This document shows positions 39,860 through 49,601 of a stretch of DNA of 64,000 bases, piece after piece. The notes below the pieces were generated by a model. The model searched no databases and was not told where the DNA came from. It was given only the letters and a program-made list of their open reading frames with translations. Location of the stretch: positions 62,001-126,000 of the forward strand of contig OW569369.1 in the NCBI GenBank assembly GCA_937625935.1, read 5' to 3'. Numbering within the stretch: position 1 is the first letter of the stretch; each line of letters starts with the position of its first letter. Source of the stretch: Tetramitus jugosus (lineage: Eukaryota; Heterolobosea; Eutetramitea; Acrasida; Vahlkampfiidae). Position numbers and translations under genes: made by a program.

Positions 39860-40189
39860 GTTGAGAGAAACAAAGGGGAAGAGAGAGACAAACACACACA
39901 CGAGAGAGATGGCCTCAAAAAATACTGTGTTCTTGTTCGGTATGAAGAGAAGTCACACACCTCAAAAAAAAACAACCGATGCAAATAAACAACGGAAAAA
40001 ATTTTCTCGGACCTCGAGAAACACCGCCATGGTTTTTACCTGCAAAACTGCATGGAGTTATTCATGCGGGTGTGCGTTTCACACGTGTTCAAAAGTGATT
40101 GCGGTATGAGGATTTTGGTTGTATTCTTTTATTGAGTGCGATTGGAATAATAATTCAGGGTGCTGTTTCTCGAGAGAATCAATTTATTA
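39860..40189. other. intergenic region between the TIG-domain and PP2C genes
   Basis: About 330 bp; both neighbours are on the minus strand. It should hold the TIG gene promoter (near 39870-40080) and the PP2C 3' UTR. CA-rich and A-rich runs are present, but I see no gene. Confidence 0.5.
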
Positions 40190-41752
40190 TTACTCGACGA
40201 CACATACACAAACTGTAATGTCATCAGGTTTACCACCGGGGAAATCGAGTCCGTGCAGAGCACTGTACTTCTGGAATGGAGTTTCAATGTGTGTGGATCG
40301 TGACACGAGAACTGCCCGATGAAGAATATCATGAGCAATCGCTTGAGCCACGTCCTTTAGTTCCATTGAAGTCTTTGACTGATCATTTTTCTTCTCTTCT
40401 TCTTCCGTACTGTCACTCTTCTCCTCGTCAACATCATCATTTTCCTTCTTGGTCTCAACTACTTGATTCATTCGATTGAGTACGATGCGTGCCACTTCTT
40501 CATCAAAGACATTGTCAGTGAGACCATCACTGGCCACAATAATGACATCATTGGACAGAATGGTGAGTGATTCAATCATTTCATCAGCCATGTTGGGATG
40601 ATCCTGTAAAATGTTTGGAAGTGACTCTCTGGGCGCACTGAGTTGATACGGACAATTAAAGTAGTGAGTTTGATCAGTGGATCGATAGAACACTGCGCCA
40701 TCACGAATCACATAAAATGCACTGTCTCCCAAGTTGGCAGACGATAGCTTTAATGCTGCATGTCTCTGTTGTTGTGTGTTGTTTTTGTTGTTGTTGTTGT
40801 TGTTGTTCTTTTGATCAGCAGATGCAGTGTTGCTATTGTCATCATCATCATGATCATCAGCAGCAGCAGCAGAAGATTGATCACTGACGACAACTCCTGC
40901 ATCTTCATCATCAACAACAACAACACCATTAGCAGTGAGTTGAATGTTATGACTGCTAGTGTCATCATCCATCTCTACTACTACTGCTGCTGTTGTTGTT
41001 GCTGTTGTTGCTGAAACATGATCATCATCCAAATAGACTTGATCCAGTGCAACGATACATGCCGTAGCACCACCAATAGACACCTTTTCATTGTCAATAA
41101 TGTCATTGTATGCATGAATCAGAGCTTGTTTGGGAGTCATTAGACTATTATTATTACACACTAACGATGCTGATGATAATTGTTGTTTGGAAATGTCCAT
41201 GAGTGCCCATGCCATCTCAGATGGATCCACTCTCTTTCCATTCAATACCCATCTAGAGTATCCACCAACACCATCAGATACACCCATTGACATGATTCTT
41301 CTTCTCTTGATAGGACGAGTGTGATTGTTGTTGTTGTTTGATTGTTCATTTTCATCATTTTCATCATCATCACCACCATGATAATGATTGATGAAAAAGG
41401 CATCTTCACCACAGTCAATTTGTGAAGAAGAGCGGTTGGGATTGGGAAACTTGGCCAAGTAGGCAGCACTCGTGTATACTCTAGGTTTCTTGTTGTTGCT
41501 GCGCTTCTTTTGTGGTAGAGTGGTCTTTGTTTGTTGTTGTGAGGATGAGCTGTTTGAAGTGAGCAAGGCTGTAGTCATGAATGGATCATTGTCAGAAAAG
41601 AGTGAAGAAAAGGGTCTCTTGTTGTTGCGATTGTTGTTGAATGGAAGTGAATTCAATAGAGGATTGAAGAGTAATTGTTGAGTGGTGGTGTGGAAGCCAA
41701 TTTGTTGGTCAACAATTGTTGTTTGTTCTTGTTGTTGTTGGGTGAGCAGCAT
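40190..41752 (-). CDS. PP2C-type protein phosphatase, PPTC7/Ptc7-like
   Basis: 520 residues from the ATG at 41752; a longer frame starts at 41857 with a very basic N-terminus that could be a mitochondrial presequence. Metal-binding and structural motifs: DCGEDAFFI, MGVSDGVGGYSRWVLNGKRV, GGATACIVALD, LSSANLGDSAFYVIRDG, VIIVASDGLTDNVFDEEV and GKPDDITVCV. The spacing SDGVGGW/Y and NLGDS...RDG is that of the PPTC7/azr1 branch, whose best known members are mitochondrial and regulate coenzyme Q synthesis and mitophagy. Long acidic and Asn/Thr/Ala-rich insertions sit in loops (about residues 230-300, and a second near the C-terminus). Localisation is therefore plausible as mitochondrial but not shown. 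Confidence 0.88.
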   Translation of the reverse strand: MLLTQQQQEQTTIVDQQIGFHTTTQQLLFNPLLNSLPFNNNRNNKRPFSSLFSDNDPFMTTALLTSNSSSSQQQTKTTLPQKKRSNNKKPRVYTSAAYLAKFPNPNRSSSQIDCGEDAFFINHYHGGDDDENDENEQSNNNNNHTRPIKRRRIMSMGVSDGVGGYSRWVLNGKRVDPSEMAWALMDISKQQLSSASLVCNNNSLMTPKQALIHAYNDIIDNEKVSIGGATACIVALDQVYLDDDHVSATTATTTAAVVVEMDDDTSSHNIQLTANGVVVVDDEDAGVVVSDQSSAAAADDHDDDDNSNTASADQKNNNNNNNKNNTQQQRHAALKLSSANLGDSAFYVIRDGAVFYRSTDQTHYFNCPYQLSAPRESLPNILQDHPNMADEMIESLTILSNDVIIVASDGLTDNVFDEEVARIVLNRMNQVVETKKENDDVDEEKSDSTEEEEKKNDQSKTSMELKDVAQAIAHDILHRAVLVSRSTHIETPFQKYSALHGLDFPGGKPDDITVCVCVVE

Positions 41753-42265
41753 TTTGTTTGTTGTGCGAGTTGCGTGTTGTGTTGTTTGTTTTTTTTGTCT
41801 ATTGCGCGAAAAGCTTTTTCGTTTAAATTCAAGCTTTTTGTGTCTGCAGTTGTTCAAAAAACGATGCTTGCAGTTCTAAAACACGCGGGAGGAATCCACT
41901 TATTTTTAGAGTTCAGCGGAAATCGAACTCAAATAATTCCGAGATTGAACGTCCAGTTTGATATGGGATGTTTCTGTCGCTAATCTTGAACGTTCAATTC
42001 CGTGTTAAAACCATTTGGCCGTAAAACTCTACGTTCAGTGATACTCTCCAGACTCATGAAGTACCGCTGCTGTCGTTGCATCCACCTGAAAACTCATAGA
42101 TTATGAGCAACCCATGATGTTTCCAGAGCTTTCTCCAAGTTGACAGGTACTCTCTTACCATAAGTGAATCTCTGCATTCTCAAGCTTTACTCTGAGCACA
42201 CAGTACTTGCAGTTCGTAAGTCTAACGCAATGCATTGATAATGGGAAAGCGACGACTCAAATAAA
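41753..42265. other. intergenic region downstream of the 86-residue minus-strand ORF
   Basis: About 510 bp holding the PP2C promoter at its left end. The remainder has balanced composition and no clear gene. It includes a GTTCGATTT-like segment on the minus strand (near 41925) that does not fold into a tRNA. Confidence 0.4.
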
Positions 42266-42526
42266 TTATGCTTGGACTGTCCTGTCCATGTAGACTGAGT
42301 CCAGTATCATTGAAGCGGAACGACTAACTTGGAGCTCGCTTACATCTTGGGTCAATATAGCAGATAATGTGTCCATCAAGATGTTTTCATGCTCTTCTGA
42401 TCCATTATTCATGCGATACTTTAGTAGAGGGGTACTCGTATTACCAGTGCATCTCCCTATCAGTGCGACATCAACCTCACTGCTAGACTTCGCACTGATT
42501 TGAAGCGCTCCTGAATTGCTCTCCAT
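42266..42526 (-). CDS. possible small protein of 86 residues, unrecognised
   Basis: An open frame with ordinary amino-acid composition (MESNSGALQISAKSSSEVDV, then ALIGRCTGNTSTPLLKYRMN, then DTLSAILTQDVSELQVSRSA, to a terminal YMDRTVQA). It lies alone in a 1.5-kb gap between the PP2C and OCA2-like genes. It has no low-complexity runs, unlike its neighbours. It might be a complete small gene, the last exon of one with unseen upstream exons, or a decayed fragment. No family is recognised. Confidence 0.3.
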   Translation of the reverse strand: MESNSGALQISAKSSSEVDVALIGRCTGNTSTPLLKYRMNNGSEEHENILMDTLSAILTQDVSELQVSRSASMILDSVYMDRTVQA

Positions 42527-43230
42527 GTTCAAGGTTAAAGGAGAGTGCCTTTCACTTGTTACGAAAGACCACGCGTCTGTCGAATTAAAAGATATCCAGG
42601 TTCTCCCACGACATAAATGGATAATTTACCAATTATCTACTAAAGACATATATTAATTCGAAATTTAATTTTCAGTTAAAAATAAATCTATTATCACAGT
42701 AAACTAATAGCTTAATATTCAGTTTAACATTATTATATAGCACCTTATTCTTTTACTTGTATACAGTTCGTCAAATAATTCCGAGTAGAATGAGATGAAT
42801 TGGCGTTTGAGATCGTAGGCGGCTCTATATTTTGCAGTTGTTTAAAAGGATATTGAAACTAATTCAAGCTTTTCTTTAAGTTCTTAGAAAGAACATCATT
42901 CTGAGCATGCATCACACACAATCATCAATCCACAATCGTTTACAATTCGTCTCATACAAAAATCGAATCAAATCTTGATACTCAACAGATACACCCACCA
43001 GTTCAATACCATGCAAATAGTGATGCACTCGAGAGAACATGGACGATGAGTGAAGCAGATGAATGAGAGGAATCAATGGTGAGACATCTCATTTGCCAAA
43101 GCTCAGGTTCAAAAATGCACTGACATAGCAATGAATCAGTTTTACTAATCGTGTGAAAGAGATCGTCCAAACACCAAGATTCATCATATCATCCAAAATG
43201 CATGAAATCCTTTATTGTTGATCTTTAATG
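42527..43230. other. intergenic region, AT-rich centre
   Basis: About 700 bp without a supported gene. The part from about 42620 to 42760 is strongly AT-rich (TTAAT/ATTAA words), in contrast to surrounding DNA. The right end is the 3' UTR side of the OCA2-like gene. Confidence 0.45.
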
Positions 43231-45723
43231 TTACGACAGACCCAACTTGAAGACGCAGTGAACCAACAGCAAGTAAGCGTTGGCCATCACAGTGCACAGA
43301 AACATGATTGGAACACCACATCTGGCAAAGGCCATGAAGCTGATTGGATGACCAAACTTTTCCGAAATGCCAGCCACGACCAGATTGGCCGTACTAGCAA
43401 AGATACTACCATTGCCACCCAATCCACTGCCGTAAGCCAATGAGAAGACGAGAGGCTTGAGAGGTAGATCCAAAGTGTCACGCATGGCAATAATCACAGG
43501 AATCATGGCAGTCGTGTACGGAATACTGTCAATAATGGCAGAGAGAATGGCCGACAACCAAATGATGACCGTAATGGCAAACGGCAATCTCCACTGCTCA
43601 TTGACCTTGAGAATGAGATTGGTGACCATGTCACCGACAAAGCCAATCAATCCCAACTCGTCCAACGACCCCATCATGATAAACAGTGTGGCAAAGAAGA
43701 GCAGAGAACTCCATTCAACCTTTTCCAGAATATGATCAAAATCCACTGTATCTGTCAACACAATGACCAACAAGGCACCTACAATGGCAATTGAATCCAA
43801 TGACAAGTGAACCCACTTGGAAATAAATGTCTCCAGGAAGAACATGAGCACAACAAAGAACATGACAGCAAAGCACATGACAAACTTTGGCTTGTTTCGA
43901 ATGACGTACTCGCTTTCCAGTTGAGAAATGTCCACAGTGGTCGACTGACCACTATTCTCCTGCTCTCTCAACTCATTCTGCAACTGTTTCACATGATTGT
44001 TCAACTTTTGTTTCAATGAACGTTCTTCGTTGACGTGCTTGGAGAGACGTGCTGCTGTTTGACTCCAAATCTCAATCTCATTCTTCAATTGAGACACGTG
44101 GGGAGCCAATACACCACCACTACCATCATCACTTGTACCAGCATCAGAAGTACCACTGCCTCGTTTACCATTACCAGAGAATTCCTTCCAATAAATGAAA
44201 CGAATAAAGAAGAGTGCCACAAAGATCATGATAATGGTTCCCGGTGCCATGAAAAACAAAATCTCATTGAATCCGATACCGGCCTCACGAATCGCCGGTG
44301 TGTTCACAATGAGAGTCACTGGTGGATCACCGACCGCAGTGGCACAACCACCAATATTGCTCACCACCACTGTGGCAATCAACGTCGGAACAGGTGAAAT
44401 GTCCATGACTTTGCACAGTCGAATAATCACTGGTGTCAACAGCAGCATACTCGTCACATTGTCCAACATGCTACTGGTCACTGCAACAATGATACTGAGA
44501 ATAAAGACAAGTCTCCACAGTCTACCCTTGCTCAATCGATAGGCCTTGAGTGCCAAGTATTCAAAGAATCCTGTTTGAGACATGATGGCCACAATGACCA
44601 TCATGCCAAACAACAGGAACAATGTGTGAAATTCTACCCAGTTGATCATGGTATGGACACTGGGCTTCAAATTCATAATCGACAGTGCACTAATGCTCAT
44701 GAACGCACCCAGTATGGTTGCCACAGTTCGATGCACCAACTCAAAAATGATCAATGCATAGACAAATAGCAGCACGAGCAGTGCCAGTATGACTCGAGAG
44801 GAAAAGAGACGAGAGTGATGCGTAATGGTGACCTGCATGGCTGTTGCATGCTGCTGATTGTTGCTGTACAATTGAAATTGATATTCATTGTTCTTGTTGT
44901 TGCTGTTGGTGGTAATGAGATAGGGCTTTGGTGTTTCAAACAAGTGTTGCACGAGCACAGTTTCATTGTCTTGATGAATGTTTTGCATTGTAAATGTCTT
45001 GTTGGATATTTGAATCCATGCACCATCATCCGTATCATTGTTATCATTGTAATCATTGTAATCATTCTTGTTCATGTGAGTCATGTGAGTCATGTAAGTC
45101 ATGTGAGAAGTGGTGGTGGTAGTGGTAGTGGTGGTAGTCTTATTCACAGCATCATGAGGCTTAACTCTGTAAATGACAGTCAATTCCAACAATTGTTGTT
45201 GTTGTTGTTGTTGATTGAGAGGAGGCAACTCTAGTGCAAGTGCCTTGAATTGAATAAAGTGAAGCGTTTTGGATTCGAGGGCCACACTTGTCACACTCTT
45301 ACCAGAGATGGCATAGTACTTTGTGCTGTCGTGCTCTGTTTCATCCATGATGGCATAGGCAACAATGGACAGGACCAACACGATAAACAAGATGATAATC
45401 TTGTTGAGACGCAATGCCTTTTTGAACATGGAGGGATTATGATGATGATGGCCATGCTTCGTCTTGTCTCCATCATTGTCCTCCATTTCGTTCAATTGCT
45501 GCTCCAATTCATCATATTGAGTCGTTTCATTCTGCAATAATGATTGTTGTTGTTGTTCATCATCGAGTGTTTCAAATGATGATGGTTGTTGCAAATCACT
45601 GTACAGTGAAGAATAGAGATGAGAAGAAGAGGAACTGGATGCTGATGGTTGAATCAGAGAAGAGTTTTCATTATTATGGTTCAGTAGAGGGTTGTCATCG
45701 TGATGAGTGGAGGAGGACAGCAT
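43231..45723 (-). CDS. OCA2/P-protein-like transporter of the ArsB/NhaD (IT) superfamily
   Basis: An 830-residue intronless polytopic membrane protein. The cytosolic N-terminus (about 115 residues) is Ser/Asn/Gln-rich, then TM1 (IIILFIVLVLSIVAYAIM), a large non-cytosolic loop with Gln, Thr and Asn runs, and a transporter core from about residue 305. Core motifs: ATILGAFMSISAL, WVEFHTLFLLFGMMVIVAIM, DNVTSMLLLTPVII, VVSNIGGCATAVGDPPVTLI and, in the second half, GALLVIVLTDTVDFDHIL, SAIIDSIPYTTAMIPVII and GSGLGGNGSIFASTANLVVA. The duplicated DN/DS-x-x-P half-site signatures and the large loop after TM1 match the P protein, an organellar chloride/anion transporter of melanosomes in animals. A coiled coil (about 560-615) links the halves. 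Likely on endolysosomal membranes here (inference). Confidence 0.86.
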   Translation of the reverse strand: MLSSSTHHDDNPLLNHNNENSSLIQPSASSSSSSHLYSSLYSDLQQPSSFETLDDEQQQQSLLQNETTQYDELEQQLNEMEDNDGDKTKHGHHHHNPSMFKKALRLNKIIILFIVLVLSIVAYAIMDETEHDSTKYYAISGKSVTSVALESKTLHFIQFKALALELPPLNQQQQQQQLLELTVIYRVKPHDAVNKTTTTTTTTTTSHMTYMTHMTHMNKNDYNDYNDNNDTDDGAWIQISNKTFTMQNIHQDNETVLVQHLFETPKPYLITTNSNNKNNEYQFQLYSNNQQHATAMQVTITHHSRLFSSRVILALLVLLFVYALIIFELVHRTVATILGAFMSISALSIMNLKPSVHTMINWVEFHTLFLLFGMMVIVAIMSQTGFFEYLALKAYRLSKGRLWRLVFILSIIVAVTSSMLDNVTSMLLLTPVIIRLCKVMDISPVPTLIATVVVSNIGGCATAVGDPPVTLIVNTPAIREAGIGFNEILFFMAPGTIIMIFVALFFIRFIYWKEFSGNGKRGSGTSDAGTSDDGSGGVLAPHVSQLKNEIEIWSQTAARLSKHVNEERSLKQKLNNHVKQLQNELREQENSGQSTTVDISQLESEYVIRNKPKFVMCFAVMFFVVLMFFLETFISKWVHLSLDSIAIVGALLVIVLTDTVDFDHILEKVEWSSLLFFATLFIMMGSLDELGLIGFVGDMVTNLILKVNEQWRLPFAITVIIWLSAILSAIIDSIPYTTAMIPVIIAMRDTLDLPLKPLVFSLAYGSGLGGNGSIFASTANLVVAGISEKFGHPISFMAFARCGVPIMFLCTVMANAYLLLVHCVFKLGLS

Positions 45724-46103
45724 TCGAAGAATATTGTGTCACACTTGTTGTCGTTCGTATGTCAAAGAAGAAATGATGTGTGTGTGTTTTTTTCTGCTTG
45801 TTTGTGGGACACTGAGTGAACAGGGGGTAAAGTGAGCGAGGACTGTTGCTGTGCTGGAAAGTGGTGGTGTCGCCCTCTAGTAGGGTGTGACGCGAGGAAA
45901 TTCCTTCCAGTTTGCCCACGCAACAATTACTTAAAGAAAATTGTCGGCCCAGATATTCCGATCTCAAAACTCTTGGCCAAAAGAGAGACAGCCTCCGGGC
46001 AGTTGGACAAAAACAGACACACCATCGTGCCTATCCATCCAACAACAACAACAACAAACAATCATATCCCTCACACACTCAGCACACACACACGCGCTAC
46101 AAC
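45724..46103. promoter_or_regulatory. divergent promoter region between the OCA2-like and disordered-protein genes
   Basis: 380 bp between two start codons. It contains a short imperfect inverted repeat (CTGGAA near 45856 with TTCCAG near 45906, and CCCT/AGGG inside) and CA-rich sequence before the 46104 ATG. The downstream frame is open from 45912 but lower in quality. Confidence 0.35.
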
Positions 46104-47102
46104 ATGTCGTCTTCATCTTCCTCAATCACCACCACAGAAGACAACCACCATGACAACAACAACAACAATTCACAGATTGAACAAATGATGATACACATGC
46201 CAGTGTACAAGATGCAAACCACATTTACCAATCACAATACGATCATCTCCAGTAGTAGTACTGGTGGTAGTGGTGGTGAAAGTGTAGATTCAATGATTCA
46301 TCTCAACCACGATCATTTACAATCATCATCAAGCAGTCATCATCAGAACCATCATAATAATAATAATGAAATGATTATACAATGTACAATGGAAAAGATT
46401 GAGTATGGTGATGATGAATACAATAATGATGATAGCAATGATCATAATAAGAATGATGATGATGATGATGATGAATCAATGGGAGATGAATCCATGTCTC
46501 ATCATCACTATCATCATCATCACCAACAACACCAACAACATCAATTGATGAAACGCAGAAGAAGCAGTGTGACTACACTGTATCATCATCCATCTCATAC
46601 AGTGCTGTCTGGCAACAACACGGATCAATTACAATCATTATCATCATCAACTGCTGCTACTTTTACTGCTCCATCAATGATGATGATGAACCACAACAAC
46701 AACAACAACAACCACAACAGCAATAGTCACATTCAACAAAACACGAGTGATAGAAGAGCTTCCATTACGAGAATAACAATGAGCAACACACATGTGAGTC
46801 CTCCTATTCTTTCATCACCATCGTCATCTTCTGTTGCTGCTTCTGCTGCTACTGCTACTTCCATGTTGAATAATGATACCAATCAAGAGATGAATGCCAT
46901 CTTGGGTTCATCATCATTATATGACATCATCTCAACAAGTGATAGTAGCAGTAGTGATGCTGGTGGTAGTGGTGGTGGTGGTCCATCATCGATTCATGAC
47001 TCTTATCAAGTATTGAACACTGTAATCATTGATGATAATGCTGATCGAGAATCCAATTCTGCATCATCAAAGATTGTCATCAAACAACATTACGTGCAAT
47101 AG
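46104..47102 (+). CDS. low-complexity, mostly disordered protein, unrecognised
   Basis: 332 residues from the ATG at 46104, which follows AACA and precedes GTCGTC. Ser, Asn, His, Asp, Gln and Met tracts dominate. A few less repetitive patches exist: QMMIHMPVYKMQTTFTNHN, EMIIQCTMEKIEYGDDE, KRRRSSVTTLYHHPSH (a basic, potentially phosphorylated nuclear-localisation-like patch), RRASITRITMSNTHVSPPIL and SYQVLNTVIIDDNADRE. No domain is recognised. The two RRxS sites would suit a basophilic kinase such as PKA (inference). An intact 332-codon frame through such repeats argues for a real gene. Confidence 0.55.
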   Translation: MSSSSSSITTTEDNHHDNNNNNSQIEQMMIHMPVYKMQTTFTNHNTIISSSSTGGSGGESVDSMIHLNHDHLQSSSSSHHQNHHNNNNEMIIQCTMEKIEYGDDEYNNDDSNDHNKNDDDDDDESMGDESMSHHHYHHHHQQHQQHQLMKRRRSSVTTLYHHPSHTVLSGNNTDQLQSLSSSTAATFTAPSMMMMNHNNNNNNHNSNSHIQQNTSDRRASITRITMSNTHVSPPILSSPSSSSVAASAATATSMLNNDTNQEMNAILGSSSLYDIISTSDSSSSDAGGSGGGGPSSIHDSYQVLNTVIIDDNADRESNSASSKIVIKQHYVQ

Positions 47103-47200
47103 TAACTCAACATGTAACATAAATACTCACAATAAATTGAAGCGCGCTTGACCGATCATTCCCGCTTTTCGGCAAAATATTGTTAAAACAGCTTGTTAAT

Positions 47201-47321
47201 GTCTACGTTCATACAATGGTGGAACCACCTCTTCCCATTTCGAATAGAGAAGTTAAGCACCATCTGGCTGAGTTAGTATTGAGATAGGAGACTACTCGAG
47301 AACCCTCAGTAATGTAGGCTT
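47201..47321 (+). rRNA. 5S ribosomal RNA
   Basis: About 120 nt. Helix I pairs GTCTAC at the 5' end with GTAGGC at the 3' end. Typical internal segments are present: CATAC near the start, AGTTAAGC, GAGTTAGTAT, and GATAGGAGAC of the internal control region (box C-like). A T-rich run (TTTGTCTTTT) after the 3' end would terminate RNA polymerase III. It is a single, dispersed copy between two protein-coding genes, not part of an array in this window. Confidence 0.9.
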
Positions 47322-47446
47322 TTGTCTTTTCGTGAAGTTCGCTCTTCGCCTATGCAATCCTGGATAGCGATGTCGTTGGTTGCGCCTTTAAAAAAAGGGA
47401 ATGGGGATTACTGGTACTTGGTCGAAAACAGCCCAGAAACAGCCAA

Positions 47447-49498
47447 ATGTCGATCACTAGTCTCCAACAGCCAAGGAGCAACAACCAACATCATCAAGTG
47501 AGGTGGATCCCTCTCCTCAATTTTGTTCACTCTGGAGGCATAGAGTACAAGGACGTCCATGCCTTTCAATTCCCTATATCCAACTCCTGGTATGCCATTG
47601 AGTGCCACTCGACAAAGTATGGAGCATTGGTCGTTCTAGAGAATCTAGGTGCATCGTCCACACCACAGGACAAGAAACTTCCTCTGCGACAGGAACAGAC
47701 GTCCAGAAAGGCTTTTCGTTGTGAAATGGCATTTACGGGTACTGTGCGTAACGACAAGGAAACGACAGAGTCAAACTTTGTTGATTCATCACTTGCCTTT
47801 CCTTGCGAATACTGGAGAGAGACACCAAGTGCCTCATCGCTGGTTAAATTCGCGAATAATCCTGCACATGTGTCAACTGTTCAGTGTGGATTCATCAATG
47901 AGAATGGAGATGCACTTGTGATGCATCAATCGTTTCTACAACTTACATGCACGAGGAATCCTGATGATCCATTTGTGGATATGGCTCACAACAAGCGGAG
48001 CACGACTCTTCTCACGCGAACCGGCGTCTTGTACAGTATTGGATATTCCTTTGATGGAATTCGAGGTTTCAACCATTGGCCACAATATTCCTACGACGAT
48101 GTTATCAACAAGATTAAGATTGATGCACAGAGTTCTGTCAAGTTTAGTCACGTGTCAGGTGGCATGTTTCATTTCTGTGCTCTGTCAGACACTGGTGATG
48201 TGTATGCTTGGGGTAGGAACAACAAAGGTCAATGTACTGTGAGTGTTGGGGCTTCGGCTTTCCTTCCTATGGCAACCAAAGTTCAAGGATTGCCAGAGCC
48301 AATGATTGCTGTTGAAGCTGGCAATTATTTCAACATTGCTTTGTCCAAGTCTTTAAAGCTTGTTGGCTGGGGTGGATGTCCAAAGAACTATGTCCCACGT
48401 GTGATCAACATACCAAACAACGAGACACCATTGAAGATATCAGCCAATGGATGTCACTATTTTGCTGTGTTGACAGACAGAGGCAATGTGTACATGTATG
48501 CTGATTCTTTCACTCTCCTCAAGAAGTGGAACAACGAGACTGGAGTTGTTCAGGTTGGAGCACACATTGTGAACATCTCTGTTGGCCACAGCAATCTTTC
48601 TCTAGTTGAATTTCATGACCGAAACAATCCAGAATTAACATATTCTCAAGAGAATCTACCACAACAATTGTTGTCTCTCCAAACAGATAGCTCCAGTGAT
48701 GTGAAGATAAGGTTCCAAGATCAAGTGTTCGAATTACACAGAGGAATTCTTGCTGCCAGATCAGTTCTTTTTGAAAGTCTGTTCTCAGAAGAGCGAGAAG
48801 AGTATTATGTAACCGATTACGTTCCATCCACGACAACAGATATCTTTTCTTCAGCCATTGACTTCATCTATACTGCAACAATTCCAGACAATAGCAAGGA
48901 GAAAAGAAACAATCTGACTGCAGTAATCAAGGAATTGAAAATCAGAACAGAATTGGGAGAAGAAATTGGCTGCAGCCTGAGAGGAGAGTTGATCAAAGAT
49001 ATTGGATGTATGATCACAAGAGATGAACACAAGGCTAAGATTTTGGGAGCAGATGTTACGTTCACATTCAAAGATTCAAATGCAGACACAAAGCTCTTCG
49101 CTCACAAGTATATTTTGACTAGGAGATCACCATACTTTCATGCAATGTTTAGCTCTGGTATGCATGATGAATCTCACAGCTCTATTGAAGTGGCTGACAT
49201 TTCTATTCAGGTTCTTCAATTGATCTTGACTTTTATCTACACAGGTAAGATTGATGCATCCAGCATTACAATTGACAATTGCATCGAATCAATGATCACT
49301 GCGAATGAATATGGCGAGGAAGGATTGTACATGTTCATTGAGGATCATGTTGTTCGATTGATTGATCTTGACACCGTTCTTGTATTGTCTGATTTGGCAA
49401 AGAGATTCAAGTTCAGATATCTTGATGAAAGATGCGAGTTCTTCATGCGTTGCCATGCAGATATCTTAAAACAACTCGAGCAACTTACGCAAAGTTGA
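47447..49498 (+). CDS. RCC1-repeat protein with two BTB/POZ domains
   Basis: 683 residues, intronless. RCC1-type beta-propeller repeats occupy about 190-385 (TTLLTRTGVLYSIGYSFDGI, VSGGMFHFCALSDTGDVYAW, GRNNKGQC, VEAGNYFNIALSKSLKLVGWG, ISANGCHYFAVLTDRGNVYM). The first BTB domain begins near SSSDVKIRFQDQVFELHRGIL (about 420), and the second near LGADVTFTFKDSNADTKLFA, HKYILTRRSPYFHAMFSSGM (about 540-650). RCC1-BTB-BTB proteins are widespread in amoebae and usually act as cullin-3 adaptors or at membranes, not as Ran exchange factors. The ATG at 47447 follows 5S rRNA by about 125 bp. It is convergent with the glycosyltransferase-like gene. Confidence 0.9.
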   Translation: MSITSLQQPRSNNQHHQVRWIPLLNFVHSGGIEYKDVHAFQFPISNSWYAIECHSTKYGALVVLENLGASSTPQDKKLPLRQEQTSRKAFRCEMAFTGTVRNDKETTESNFVDSSLAFPCEYWRETPSASSLVKFANNPAHVSTVQCGFINENGDALVMHQSFLQLTCTRNPDDPFVDMAHNKRSTTLLTRTGVLYSIGYSFDGIRGFNHWPQYSYDDVINKIKIDAQSSVKFSHVSGGMFHFCALSDTGDVYAWGRNNKGQCTVSVGASAFLPMATKVQGLPEPMIAVEAGNYFNIALSKSLKLVGWGGCPKNYVPRVINIPNNETPLKISANGCHYFAVLTDRGNVYMYADSFTLLKKWNNETGVVQVGAHIVNISVGHSNLSLVEFHDRNNPELTYSQENLPQQLLSLQTDSSSDVKIRFQDQVFELHRGILAARSVLFESLFSEEREEYYVTDYVPSTTTDIFSSAIDFIYTATIPDNSKEKRNNLTAVIKELKIRTELGEEIGCSLRGELIKDIGCMITRDEHKAKILGADVTFTFKDSNADTKLFAHKYILTRRSPYFHAMFSSGMHDESHSSIEVADISIQVLQLILTFIYTGKIDASSITIDNCIESMITANEYGEEGLYMFIEDHVVRLIDLDTVLVLSDLAKRFKFRYLDERCEFFMRCHADILKQLEQLTQS

Positions 49499-49601
49499 TA
49501 AACACTTATTCTTGGGAAGTTAGAGGATTTTAGAGGTTCTCAATAATAAATCTTCTACATAATTTATTTACACTATGTCTTACAACGTTCCAACTATTAG
49601 A

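Noticed and set aside
41900-42000. Possible tRNA on the minus strand near a GTTCGATTT segment
   Set aside because: No acceptor or anticodon stem can be formed around it.
45853-45911. Inverted repeat CTGGAA...TTCCAG in the OCA2-like promoter as an RNA gene or mobile-element end
   Set aside because: The pairing is interrupted and short, and no second copy or flanking duplication is seen.
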